A stretch of 64,000 nt of DNA from WQUF01 sp031549885 (GTDB taxonomy: Bacteria > Bacillota > Clostridia > Clostridiales > Clostridiaceae). The stretch is from the NCBI GenBank assembly GCA_031549885.1, contig JAVBPD010000032.1, forward strand, positions 1 through 64,000, in the 5' to 3' direction. The position numbers and the translations under genes were made by a program. Shown here piece by piece: positions 45,152 to 53,318 of the stretch (position 1 is its first letter; the number at the start of each line of letters is the position of its first letter). Under the pieces are notes generated by a model. That model made no database searches. It worked only from the letters and a program-made list of their open reading frames with translations, and had not been told where the DNA came from.

Positions 45152-45424
45152 ATGAAATCTAAGTCGCATAAGGTTGAGCATTCTAATAAAAATACGAATA
45201 AAAATGATTCAAAAATCATAGAATCAAATGTAAATGAAAAATATACTCTAATTACAGAAACCATAAACGACATTTATTTGAAAATGGAAAAAATGGAGAA
45301 AAAAATCGATAACACGGTTAAATGGGTTGGTAATATGTGTATAGCTACAATAATTGGCATTATTTTTATAGTTTTAAGCATGGGAGCAATAACTTATACA
45401 ATAATCAATAAATTATTAAAATAA
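45152..45424 (+). CDS. Small single-helix membrane protein, copy A of a pair
   Basis: A 90-residue protein: a polar Lys/Asn/Ser-rich N-terminal half, a short coiled segment (IYLKMEKMEKKIDNTVKWVG) and one C-terminal membrane helix (MCIATIIGIIFIVLSMGAI), so it would be tail-anchored with the N-terminus inside. Its last 50 residues closely resemble the gene at 45555 (DNTVKWV-x-N-x-CI-x-TI-x-G). GGAGG lies ahead of the ATG at 45152. Function not recognised. Confidence 0.7.
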   Translation: MKSKSHKVEHSNKNTNKNDSKIIESNVNEKYTLITETINDIYLKMEKMEKKIDNTVKWVGNMCIATIIGIIFIVLSMGAITYTIINKLLK

Positions 45425-45554
45425 TATTTTTATTTATTTTTCGTCATTTTTTTTAAATGTCAAATAATACTTTTGAAGACTTTATTAATTTAATATGTTT
45501 ATTTGTCTTTTAAACTAGAGATAGATTCTTTATATATTTTTTAGAGGTGCAAAA

Positions 45555-45989
45555 ATGGATTCAGAGTTAATAGATGATGATGAGTTAAAAGAAATAAAAG
45601 AAGTGGAATTAGAAGAAATTAAATTAATCAATAATATTACTCATACTGGTGACGGAGAAAAAGAAATAAAAGAAGAAGAAACAGTTGATAAATTACATAA
45701 AAATACCGAAATGGCTATTAGCATAATAAAAAAAAATAAAACCAAAAAAATAAAAAAAATGTTTTCTGAAAAACCGCCAAATGTAAATAATTTAAATATA
45801 AAAGCTGAATGTCAGTCTATCTTAAAAAGCCTTGAAGATATAGATTTAAAATTAAATCAAATGGACGAAATTTTAGATAACACTGTAAAATGGGTAAGCA
45901 ATATATGTATAATTACAATCTTAGGTATGATTGTAATAGTAATAATTATGGCTGCTGCTGCAATTATTATGATAAACAAATTCATATAA
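45555..45989 (+). CDS. Small single-helix membrane protein, copy B of a pair
   Basis: A 144-residue relative of the protein at 45152. The N-terminal 65 residues are strongly acidic (DDDELKEIKEVELEEIK), followed by a basic patch (IIKKNKTKKIKKMF), then the shared coiled segment and helix (LKLNQMDEILDNTVKWVSN, then a membrane helix ending KFI). The pair probably arose by duplication. The conserved segment next to the membrane suggests a common binding partner. Function unknown. GAGGTG precedes the ATG. Confidence 0.7.
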   Translation: MDSELIDDDELKEIKEVELEEIKLINNITHTGDGEKEIKEEETVDKLHKNTEMAISIIKKNKTKKIKKMFSEKPPNVNNLNIKAECQSILKSLEDIDLKLNQMDEILDNTVKWVSNICIITILGMIVIVIIMAAAAIIMINKFI

Positions 45990-46045
45990 CATCAATTTTA
46001 AAATGCCATAGAGACCTATACTCTACAGCATTAAGTGGATTTTTA

Positions 46046-46264
46046 TTAGATTTTATCATTAGATAGTATTTTTTTATCTCCCTCTTCATCTTCATCCTTA
46101 AGCATTGAAATCATCTCGCTCATGTAAATTGCAGAAGATAATATTAAATTATATTCTTGGTCACTTAACCCTTCAACATATCCTTTACAAACAATATCGT
46201 GAATTACTTGACCAGTATTTAAAATATTTTTTTTTTGATTTTTAGTTATAATAATTTTGCCCAT
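46046..46264 (-). CDS. Small unknown soluble protein
   Basis: A 72-residue protein with a basic start (GKIIITKNQKKN), a helical middle (VEGLSDQEYNLILSSAIYMS) and an acidic end (LKDEDEEGDKK). No recognised domain. A GGAGTGAGA-like ribosome site precedes the ATG on the minus strand. It converges on the membrane protein pair. Confidence 0.55.
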   Translation of the reverse strand: MGKIIITKNQKKNILNTGQVIHDIVCKGYVEGLSDQEYNLILSSAIYMSEMISMLKDEDEEGDKKILSNDKI

Positions 46265-46347
46265 ATCTCACTCCAAATAATAGTTTTAATTTATCATTCC
46301 CTTTTTTTTAGAATATAATAAAAATTAAATTTAATCTATAATAAAAT

Positions 46348-46380
46348 ACCTGAAAACATCTTTTTACGATGCTTTCAGGT
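46348..46380. terminator. Strong hairpin, possible terminator or structured element
   Basis: CCTGAAA-A-CATC pairs with GATG-C-TTTCAGG around a TTTTTAC loop. No T-run follows directly on the plus strand, so it is not a textbook terminator. It starts a non-coding region of about 390 bases between two minus-strand genes. Confidence 0.5.
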
Positions 46381-46395
46381 TAGTATTGGTACTAA

Positions 46396-46480
46396 CATTG
46401 ATACTAGCACTGGTTAATATAACCTTTTTAACTCTGGCATTGATACAAGCATTTGACCATAATACATTTTTTTTACCTTG
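46396..46480. repeat. Two imperfect 42-base tandem repeats
   Basis: Within the 390-base non-coding stretch 46265-46656, a unit starting CATTGATACTAGCA (46396) is repeated at 46438 as CATTGATACAAGCA; both units then run through an A/T-rich part to TTTTTAACTCTGG or TTTTTTACCTTGG. A further TTGGTACTAA before and TTGGTATCATAC after may be worn partial units. No gene is seen here. Confidence 0.55.
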
Positions 46481-46656
46481 GTATCATACTGCACCATTTT
46501 GTAAGAAATGTGTAGTATAATGTTTATCTATATGTTTGGTAAATTTACCAAAAGAAATAAAGCTATTTTTTAGTTATTATAGTAATAATATATAAGTATA
46601 AATATTTATTTGCCATAAAATATGTCTTAAGGCACTTTTCTTTATCCTTAAAATTA

Positions 46657-47082
46657 TTATATATTCATTTGAAATTTCAATCTATTAATAAAACAATTTC
46701 TAAATTCAATATTATTAAATATTTTCGTCTTTTTAGGGATAACAAATTTATATTTTGTATCTTCTGTTCTAATGTTCACAATTTTCTCTCCTAAAAAATC
46801 ATCTGTTATCTTTATTTTTCTAATATCATTAAAACAAATTTCTTCCTTAGATATAACTTCAAGATCAAATCCTTCTATTTGTGATAATATTATTTTATTA
46901 TCATCAATGCTTGCTATAGCATATTTAGTTTTGCCATTTATAAAAGTTTCAATTGAAAGCTTGTTTATATTATGTATTGGATAAATAGAATATGTAGTAT
47001 AACACCCGCAAATATTATTTTCATCGTTATCTTTATTTATATAAGTGATTTCATTTATTAATTCACTAGAGAGCATTTTCAT
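46657..47082 (-). CDS. Unknown protein, possibly with a PH-like domain
   Basis: A 141-residue soluble protein. The alternating strands YAIASIDDNKIILSQIEG, then ISKEEICFNDIRKIKIT and a final helix (RNCFINRLKFQ) resemble bacterial PH-like domains that display a general affinity for membranes or partners; this is a fold guess only. I start at ATG 47080-47082, with GGAGG eight bases ahead; the frame is open further upstream without a ribosome site. Confidence 0.55.
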   Translation of the reverse strand: MKMLSSELINEITYINKDNDENNICGCYTTYSIYPIHNINKLSIETFINGKTKYAIASIDDNKIILSQIEGFDLEVISKEEICFNDIRKIKITDDFLGEKIVNIRTEDTKYKFVIPKKTKIFNNIEFRNCFINRLKFQMNI

Positions 47083-47242
47083 TGTATAATCCTCCAAATA
47101 TTTTTTAATCAAATCATAAATTATTTCAAATAAAACAATATTCAAAATTTATTAATATTATTTTAACACTTTGTTTATAATTTTTCAATAAATATATATT
47201 ATAATTAAAACATAATTAAAAAAATAAAACACGAGGTTAAAT

Positions 47243-47677
47243 ATGGAATTTAATTTAAAGAACATACTTATTGCTGGTGTAACAGCAAGCATTTTAACTT
47301 CATTAGGAATTTCTTTACATTCATCTAGTAAAGATGATGATATGTATAGAAAACAAAATGATAGAAAGTTCATAAAAAACATAAATACTAAGCTATTGCT
47401 TTCAAAAGGTTTAATTGACCAAAAGACAGCAAATAACATAGAGGAATATATTTCAAAAAAGGAATCAAATAAAATATCTAAAATTGATAAAGTTCAAGAA
47501 TTGGATAGAGTCTATGAAAAGGTAAAAATAGATAATGTAATTCATTTTAATAAACTCAAATCCAAAACACAGTTTCATAGCTTTAAAAACCCAAAACGAA
47601 TTGATATTTTAGATGAAATGGTTACTGAGGGAATAATCACTCAAATTCAATCCTATACCATTAGAGCTTTTAAATAA
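47243..47677 (+). CDS. Unknown protein with N-terminal hydrophobic segment
   Basis: A 144-residue basic protein. Residues 6-25 are hydrophobic (KNILIAGVTASILTSLGISL), a membrane anchor or weak signal; the rest is Lys/Asn-rich with helical pieces (LLLSKGLIDQKTANNIEEYI and a C-terminal DEMVTEGIITQIQSYTI). The two short helical pieces resemble each other (KGLIDQKTA versus EGIITQIQS). No known family. A strong terminator follows. Confidence 0.6.
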   Translation: MEFNLKNILIAGVTASILTSLGISLHSSSKDDDMYRKQNDRKFIKNINTKLLLSKGLIDQKTANNIEEYISKKESNKISKIDKVQELDRVYEKVKIDNVIHFNKLKSKTQFHSFKNPKRIDILDEMVTEGIITQIQSYTIRAFK

Positions 47678-47696
47678 AGTCTCTAGTTTTATATAG

Positions 47697-47740
47697 AAAG
47701 CCCAAATTAAGAAAATTAATTTTCTTAGTTTGGGCTTTTA
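47697..47740 (+). terminator. Terminator after the 47243 gene
   Basis: AAAGCCCAAATTAAGAAAA pairs with TTTTCTTAGTTTGGGCTTTT, a long near-perfect stem ending in TTTTATTG. Confidence 0.88.
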
Positions 47741-48037
47741 TTGTTTAGACTACATTGCGTAAGTCCAATTGCTGGAAATTTGGACAATTAAAATCCTATT
47801 ATGTTCCTGTTTTATGCTAAAAATCGCAACCAAAATTATTACCACTTTCTATTAAATATTTTAAAAAATACTATATTTTTTAAATCATAATCTGTTTTTG
47901 GGCATGGCTCCTTTAGCCCTCTTATTTTTTTATAAAAGCGCCTAAGTTTTCGAGAGATTTATACGAATCATTAAATATAGTTAAATATTTATAAAAATAT
48001 TGCTGCCTTGCCCTCTCTCTTATTCAGTTTTTGTCAG
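47741..48037. other. About 300 bases without a gene
   Basis: Lies between a terminator and the end of the ParB-like gene. It has a short hairpin GTCCAA...TTTGGAC at about 47762-47785 and a GGGCATGGCTCC...AGCCCTC stem with TTATTTTTTT near 47897-47933, a possible terminator on the plus strand. No frame or known RNA was recognised. Confidence 0.45.
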
Positions 48038-49222
48038 TTATCCTTTTTTTGCTTTGCTTAATTCCTCTTGGTTTTTAACATTTACTAAATCTACAGCCTT
48101 TTTATTTAAAATTTCTTTTTCTAAATAAAACTTAACATGCTCTTCATCATAGACAATATTGCAGTATTTATTTGCATTCTTTGTGTTAAATACATATTGA
48201 TAATTTATTACTGAATAATCTTTAAATTCACCTAAAACATCAAAGAGTTTAGGAACTAAATGCTTTGCCACAGTGACATTTACAGTTGTTTTATGTGGAA
48301 CTAATCCATTTGCTACTTCAATTCTCTTTAATAATTCAGGAAGCTTTACATTGTCCTTGCTTGTTAAATATTTTATTCTGTGTTTAATATTTATATTTTC
48401 AATTCCAAAGTTCTCTAAAATCATAAGTTGAACATCGTGATTAACCCTTGCTAAATATCTTGCAGCTTGAAGGGTTATCCTCTTTTCAAGGAGAAGCACC
48501 ATAACCTCTTCTCTTAATTTCTTTAAGCAAAGATAGTTAAAAACAGTGCTTCTAGAGATGAGAAATTCATCAGCTAAGGCTCTTCCTATATCTGATTCTG
48601 ATCTAAAAGATTTAGTTCTTTTTAAAATTTCATATCTTTCAAAAAGTGCTCTCATTAATATAGTTTGATCCATAGTTCTATAGGATAAATTTGAATCTAT
48701 TATTAAAGCTCGCACAAAATACTCATCTACCTCGTCATAATCTAAAACAAAGCAAGGGGCGAATTTATATTTGTTATCTTGGGTATTTGCATAGAGATTT
48801 TTTAAAGCCACATGGCGTGAATGTCCACAAACTATAGTATAATCTGTAGAACGCTTATCTTTAACTAAAATAAAAGGACTTAAAACGCCCATGGTCTCAA
48901 TAGAAGAAATTAAAGTGATTAATTGTTCTTGATTAGGTTTATTGAATGCCCAGTTAGGAGCACAAGGAATCATTAGATCTATGTCAACATATTGAAAATT
49001 CTCATAAATGTTAATGCCATTGGTAAAATTGCTAGCTCTTTTTAATAAAATTTTCTCTTCATTTTTTCTTCTTTTTTCTTGCTCTTCTAAAGAAAGAGGA
49101 AAAGGAATATCATAAGTTCTAACTTGTTTAGGATCATTTTTAACTCGAGCCTTTGGAAGCAGGTCATCGCCATCAGTAAATTCAAGACCTATAGATTTCA
49201 AAGACTTAAAGAAATCTTTCAT
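48038..49222 (-). CDS. Orphan ParB-like nuclease/CTPase-domain protein
   Basis: A 394-residue protein with a ParB N-terminal domain: NQEQLITLISSIETMGVLSP as the first conserved block and TIVCGHSRHVALKNLYA as the C-box (GxxRxxA), followed by a helix-turn-helix linker domain (SESDIGRALADEFLISRSTV, then KRITLQAARYLARVNH). This is the ParB/RepB/Spo0J plan, but no parA gene is next to it and the N- and C-terminal extensions (about 75 and 110 residues) are not those of Spo0J. Plasmid-type partition or a regulatory ParB-like role are both possible. Confidence 0.75.
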   Translation of the reverse strand: MKDFFKSLKSIGLEFTDGDDLLPKARVKNDPKQVRTYDIPFPLSLEEQEKRRKNEEKILLKRASNFTNGINIYENFQYVDIDLMIPCAPNWAFNKPNQEQLITLISSIETMGVLSPFILVKDKRSTDYTIVCGHSRHVALKNLYANTQDNKYKFAPCFVLDYDEVDEYFVRALIIDSNLSYRTMDQTILMRALFERYEILKRTKSFRSESDIGRALADEFLISRSTVFNYLCLKKLREEVMVLLLEKRITLQAARYLARVNHDVQLMILENFGIENINIKHRIKYLTSKDNVKLPELLKRIEVANGLVPHKTTVNVTVAKHLVPKLFDVLGEFKDYSVINYQYVFNTKNANKYCNIVYDEEHVKFYLEKEILNKKAVDLVNVKNQEELSKAKKG

Positions 49223-49360
49223 TTATACCTCAAATTTAATTGTTTTAATATATTATATTTTTAAAAAAGCTTGTTTATGTGTTAATTTTTTAGTAATATA
49301 ATTTAAATTAATAAAAAAATGGGGGATTATTTTGTTCCTTTTGTATTTGAGTAGGTGGAT

Positions 49361-49786
49361 ATGATTTTTAACTTTAAAAAAATGAATAATGAATATGAAA
49401 AAGATATTCTTAATTGGCACTATGAAGATGGGTATAAAGTTTATAATATGGGTTTTCATAATGGATATGCTGTTTTAGATGAAAATGAAAGTTTAATAGG
49501 TTTTTTTAAATATCATTTTAACAATAATGTAATGGAAATAGGTTTAGGGTTAAAACCAAATTTCTATGGAAAAGGTGTAGCAGAACAGTTTGTAATTGAA
49601 GGAATAAAGTTTGGAAGATTAAAATTTAATTATATTGGAAGGCTAGTAAAAATATCAGTGGCAAGTTTTAATAAAAGAGCTATTAAAACTTATAAAAAGC
49701 TAGGATTTTATGAAATTTCTAAATATACTCATATTATAAGTGGAAAAGAATGTGAGTTTTTAAATATGATTTTAGAAATTTATTAA
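49361..49786 (+). CDS. GNAT-family N-acetyltransferase
   Basis: A 141-residue acetyltransferase. The GNAT core is visible: a beta-4 strand with VMEIGLGLKPNFYGKGVAEQ, where the GKG-x-A loop binds acetyl-CoA, followed by VASFNKRAIKTYKKLGFYEI, the usual N-x-x-A-x-x-x-Y-x-K-x-GF motif. The substrate is unknown. I prefer ATG 49361 over GTG 49355 because AGGTGG then precedes it. Confidence 0.85.
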   Translation: MIFNFKKMNNEYEKDILNWHYEDGYKVYNMGFHNGYAVLDENESLIGFFKYHFNNNVMEIGLGLKPNFYGKGVAEQFVIEGIKFGRLKFNYIGRLVKISVASFNKRAIKTYKKLGFYEISKYTHIISGKECEFLNMILEIY

Positions 49787-49911
49787 TTAAACCTATAATA
49801 TAGAATAATATAGAAATATGAAATGTGTCTTTAGTTTTATAGGTAGATTCATTTCATTTTTTATTATAATTTTTATATTTTTGAGAAAAATATACCTTGG
49901 GTGATAAATTT

Positions 49912-50586
49912 ATGTTCATAGTTATAATAAGAACTCTTACATTATACTTTGTTGTAATATTTATTATGAGAATAATGGGCAAAAGGCAAATAGGTCAATT
50001 TGAGCCATATGAACTGGCTATTACACTTATGATATCTGAGATTGCTACTCTTCCTATGCAAGATACCAGAATTCCAATATTGCATGGTATTGTTCCAATA
50101 ATAACTTTAGGTTTTCTTCAAACTATGCTTGCAATAATTCAATTGAAATTTAAATTTATAAGACATGTTTTAAATGGAAAGCCAAGCATTGTAATTAGAG
50201 ATGGGGAAATAGATATTAAGGAATTAAGGAATTTAAGGTTTAACATAAACGATCTTATGGAAGAAATAAGGTTAATGGGATACTTAAATGTAGAAGACAT
50301 ACAAATAGCAATTTTAGAAACAAGTGGTCAGCTCTCTGTTTTTCCAAAAGCATCAAAAGGGTCAGTAGAAAGAGAAGATTTAAATATAAAAAAACGTGAT
50401 GAAAACATACCAATAACATTAATTATGGACAGAGAGATTTGTTATGAAAACCTTAAATTATTAAACAAAGATGAAAATTGGCTGCTTAACAAATTAAGCG
50501 AAAGAAATATAAACACACCTAAAGAAGTTTTTTTAGCTATAATAAATTCATCTGGAAACCTTTATATACAAATGATTAAAAAATAG
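49912..50586 (+). CDS. DUF421 (YetF-like) membrane protein
   Basis: A 224-residue protein: three N-terminal membrane helices (about 1-85) followed by the soluble DUF421 domain, with MRIMGKRQIGQFEPYELAIT and GKPSIVIRDGEIDIKELR as conserved blocks. YetF proteins are found in spore-formers and related Bacillus proteins have been linked to spore or membrane physiology; the exact role is unclear. ATG 49912 with GGGTGAT ahead is the likely start. It is followed after three bases by a DUF4363 gene. Confidence 0.87.
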   Translation: MFIVIIRTLTLYFVVIFIMRIMGKRQIGQFEPYELAITLMISEIATLPMQDTRIPILHGIVPIITLGFLQTMLAIIQLKFKFIRHVLNGKPSIVIRDGEIDIKELRNLRFNINDLMEEIRLMGYLNVEDIQIAILETSGQLSVFPKASKGSVEREDLNIKKRDENIPITLIMDREICYENLKLLNKDENWLLNKLSERNINTPKEVFLAIINSSGNLYIQMIKK

Positions 50587-50589
50587 GGG

Positions 50590-50979
50590 ATGATTTATAT
50601 AAAGAACACTGTAATTATCACTTTTATATTCTTCATTATGTTATTTTTTGTATATTCCTGGGAAAACAGCATAAATAATTTATTAAAAGATATTGAAAAT
50701 AGAGCAGATAAAATTGAAGTTCAAATAAATAATTTTGAATATAATGAAGCTGCTTTAGAATCAAACAATTTATATGATTTTTGGAAGAGTAAAGTAGTTT
50801 ATATCGATATGATTTTAAACCATTCAGAAACCAATGCCTTAACAGAAGAAATTCTTAAACTTACTCAATATACAAAACAAAAAGCAGATGCTGATGGTCT
50901 TGCTTCAGTGCATTATATTAAATGTTTATTAAATAGAATAATTAACCAGCAATCAATAAATGCAGAGAATATTTTATAA
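50590..50979 (+). CDS. DUF4363 membrane-anchored protein
   Basis: A 129-residue protein with one N-terminal membrane helix (TVIITFIFFIMLFFVYSW) and an outer helical domain with the family's DFWKSKVVYIDMILNHSE. DUF4363 genes commonly follow DUF421 genes in Clostridia, as here, suggesting a common function. The GGGG run touches the ATG, so translation may depend on coupling with the DUF421 gene. Confidence 0.78.
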   Translation: MIYIKNTVIITFIFFIMLFFVYSWENSINNLLKDIENRADKIEVQINNFEYNEAALESNNLYDFWKSKVVYIDMILNHSETNALTEEILKLTQYTKQKADADGLASVHYIKCLLNRIINQQSINAENIL

Positions 50980-51063
50980 TATGGAAAAGAAAAAGATCAT
51001 ACTGTATAATATATAAGGTAAAATATTAAATTTACTTATATAAATAATTTGGGGGAAAGTTTA

Positions 51064-51987
51064 ATGTTCTTTAATAAAAATACTTTACTTATAACTGTAA
51101 TTTTATTAATAGCCTTTATTTTCATATCATGCAATAATGATGCTGTAAATAAAAATTACTTAGACGCTAAACAATATTATATTTCAAATGATTATAAAAG
51201 TGCATTAAAAAGCATTGATGAAGCCATAAATGAAAATAAAAAGCAAGATGCATTTTATTTACTAAAGGCAAATATTTTATATGAAAGTTCAGCATCTGCT
51301 GATGAAGTGATTGCACAATGTGATAAGGCAATAGAAATAAATAAAGAAAACATTGAAGCAAAGATTTTAAAAGCTGACTGTTTAGCAGAAAAAAAAGATG
51401 ATAGTTACAAAACAATAATGGATGAAATAACATCCAAATCATATAAAGATGCTGATACTTTAGTTAAAATAGGCCATGTTTATAACACAGCAAACAATTA
51501 CACACAGGCATTAAAATATTACACTGATGCTTTAAAGATTGAAGAAGATGCAAATATTAAATTTTACATGGTACAATGCTATATAGATCTTCAAGACTAC
51601 GATAAAGCTATTAAACTTTCAGATGAAATACTTAAAGATCAGCCAAATGATATTGATACTATAGATAAAAAAATTTTCGCCTTAAATGAACAAGGGAAAT
51701 ATCAAGATGCTATAGATCTTGCAAACAAATCCTTAGAAATTGACAATACTAACCAATTAGCCTATTATGAATTATATTATTCGTACTTTTGTTTAGGTGA
51801 TTATAATACATCTTTAGAAAATATAAATAAGTATGTAGATTTAAATCCAGATAATCCAGATGTCTATTTATATAGGGCAAAAGTTAAAAAAATGCTAAAT
51901 GATGATGCTGGCGTGGATCAAGATATGCAAACATATATTGATAAAGGTGGAGATAAGGAAAAAGGCGATGATTTTTTAAATGATTAG
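51064..51987 (+). CDS. TPR-repeat lipoprotein
   Basis: A 307-residue exported lipoprotein: signal peptide with LLIAFIFISC as lipobox, cysteine near residue 23, then about seven tetratricopeptide repeats, for example YKSALKSIDEAINENKKQDA, YTQALKYYTDALKIEEDANI and YQDAIDLANKSLEIDNTNQL. TPR arrays bind other proteins; the partner is unknown. GGGGGAAAG precedes the ATG at 51064. It is followed after 16 bases by hemW. Confidence 0.85.
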   Translation: MFFNKNTLLITVILLIAFIFISCNNDAVNKNYLDAKQYYISNDYKSALKSIDEAINENKKQDAFYLLKANILYESSASADEVIAQCDKAIEINKENIEAKILKADCLAEKKDDSYKTIMDEITSKSYKDADTLVKIGHVYNTANNYTQALKYYTDALKIEEDANIKFYMVQCYIDLQDYDKAIKLSDEILKDQPNDIDTIDKKIFALNEQGKYQDAIDLANKSLEIDNTNQLAYYELYYSYFCLGDYNTSLENINKYVDLNPDNPDVYLYRAKVKKMLNDDAGVDQDMQTYIDKGGDKEKGDDFLND

Positions 51988-52003
51988 CTTTTAGGAGAAC
52001 GAC

Positions 52004-53125
52004 ATGGATGAATTAGGATTATATGTTCACATACCATTTTGCATGAGCAAATGTTTTTATTGCGACTTTCCATCTTTTTCAAAAAAAGATGGAATGATGC
52101 ATGATTATGTTGCTGCGCTTATAAAAGAAGGAAAAAAATATAAAGATTATAATTTTAATACTGTTTTTATTGGAGGGGGAACTCCTTCTTATTTATCGGA
52201 AAACTCCCTTAAAGAATTATCTAATCTTTTTAAAATTATAAATTTAACTGACCATGTGGAATTTACCATGGAAGTCAATCCTGGCACTTTAAACGAAGAA
52301 AAGATGAAGATAATAAAGGAAATGGGAATTAATAGAATAAGTTTTGGATTGCAATCATCTAATGATGCAACTTTAAAGAAGCTTGGAAGAATTCACAGCT
52401 TTGATGATTTTAAAAGAAGCTTTGAAATAGCTAGAAAGCATGATATAAAAAATATAAATGTAGACCTAATATATGGGATCCCTGGGGATAGCATAGAAAT
52501 TTCTATTAAAAGCATAAATGATATTGTTGAATTTTGTCCTGAGCATATTTCAGCCTATAATTTAATACTAGAAGAAAATACAGTTTTTATGGATTTAGTT
52601 AATGAAGGTAAGCTTTTATTAAAAGATGAGGATATAGAAATAAAGGAACAAGAAAAAATATATGAAGCTCTTAATAATAGCAATTATATTAGATATGAAA
52701 TATCTAACTTTTCAAAAGAGAATTGTAGATGCAAACACAATTTAAAATACTGGAATTTAGAAGAATATATAGGAATTGGAAGCTCCAGCCATTCTTATGT
52801 TAATGGAAATAGATTTAACAATGTAGCTTCTATTGAAGAATATATAAATAAAATTAATAAAGAAGGTTCTGCTATAGAAAACCTTCATTTTAATTCACTA
52901 AAAGAAAATATAGAAGAGTTTATGATACTTGGCCTTAGAAAAATTGAAGGCATTAATTTACATGACTTTGAAAATAAATTTAACAAAAGTTTTTTTGAAA
53001 TATATGAAAAAGTTTTTTTAAATTGGGAAAAGAAAAAGCTTATTGTGCAAGATAAAGAAAGAATAAAACTTACAAAAGAAGGACTAGATTTATCTAACAT
53101 TGTATTAAAAGATTTTTTGTTTTAA
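52004..53125 (+). CDS. hemW: Heme chaperone HemW (radical SAM, HemN-like)
   Basis: A 373-residue radical SAM protein. The cluster motif is CMSKCFYCDF at about 12-21 (C-x3-C-x2-C); VFIGGGTPSYL and EVNPGTL are the SAM-binding strands and ISFGLQSSNDATLKKLGRIH follows the family. It lacks the extra N-terminal cysteine region of true HemN oxidase, as HemW does. As usual in Firmicutes, it stands directly ahead of hrcA-grpE-dnaK-dnaJ, but a promoter and CIRCE separate them. Confidence 0.92.
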   Translation: MDELGLYVHIPFCMSKCFYCDFPSFSKKDGMMHDYVAALIKEGKKYKDYNFNTVFIGGGTPSYLSENSLKELSNLFKIINLTDHVEFTMEVNPGTLNEEKMKIIKEMGINRISFGLQSSNDATLKKLGRIHSFDDFKRSFEIARKHDIKNINVDLIYGIPGDSIEISIKSINDIVEFCPEHISAYNLILEENTVFMDLVNEGKLLLKDEDIEIKEQEKIYEALNNSNYIRYEISNFSKENCRCKHNLKYWNLEEYIGIGSSSHSYVNGNRFNNVASIEEYINKINKEGSAIENLHFNSLKENIEEFMILGLRKIEGINLHDFENKFNKSFFEIYEKVFLNWEKKKLIVQDKERIKLTKEGLDLSNIVLKDFLF

Positions 53126-53233
53126 AAAACCTTATTATTTTAAGAAAATAGCAGTAATTAAGAGATAATTTATAATAAACTCATAATATTATTACTTAAC
53201 ATAAAATTTAAAAGAATTTAAGAAAAATAATTA

Positions 53234-53301
53234 TTGACAAATTTATATGTCAGTGATATTTTTATATCATAGTGTTAGCACTCATAACAATAGAGTGCTA
53301 A
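53234..53301 (+). promoter_or_regulatory. Heat-shock promoter with CIRCE operator
   Basis: A perfect CIRCE element TTAGCACTC-N9-GAGTGCTAA lies at 53275-53301, just before hrcA. Upstream are TTGACA (53234-53239) and, 17 bases later, TATTTT (53257-53262). HrcA bound to CIRCE would block the transcript start of the four-gene operon, released when GroEL is occupied in heat shock. Confidence 0.93.
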
Positions 53302-53318
53302 TAATGAGGTGAATTTAA

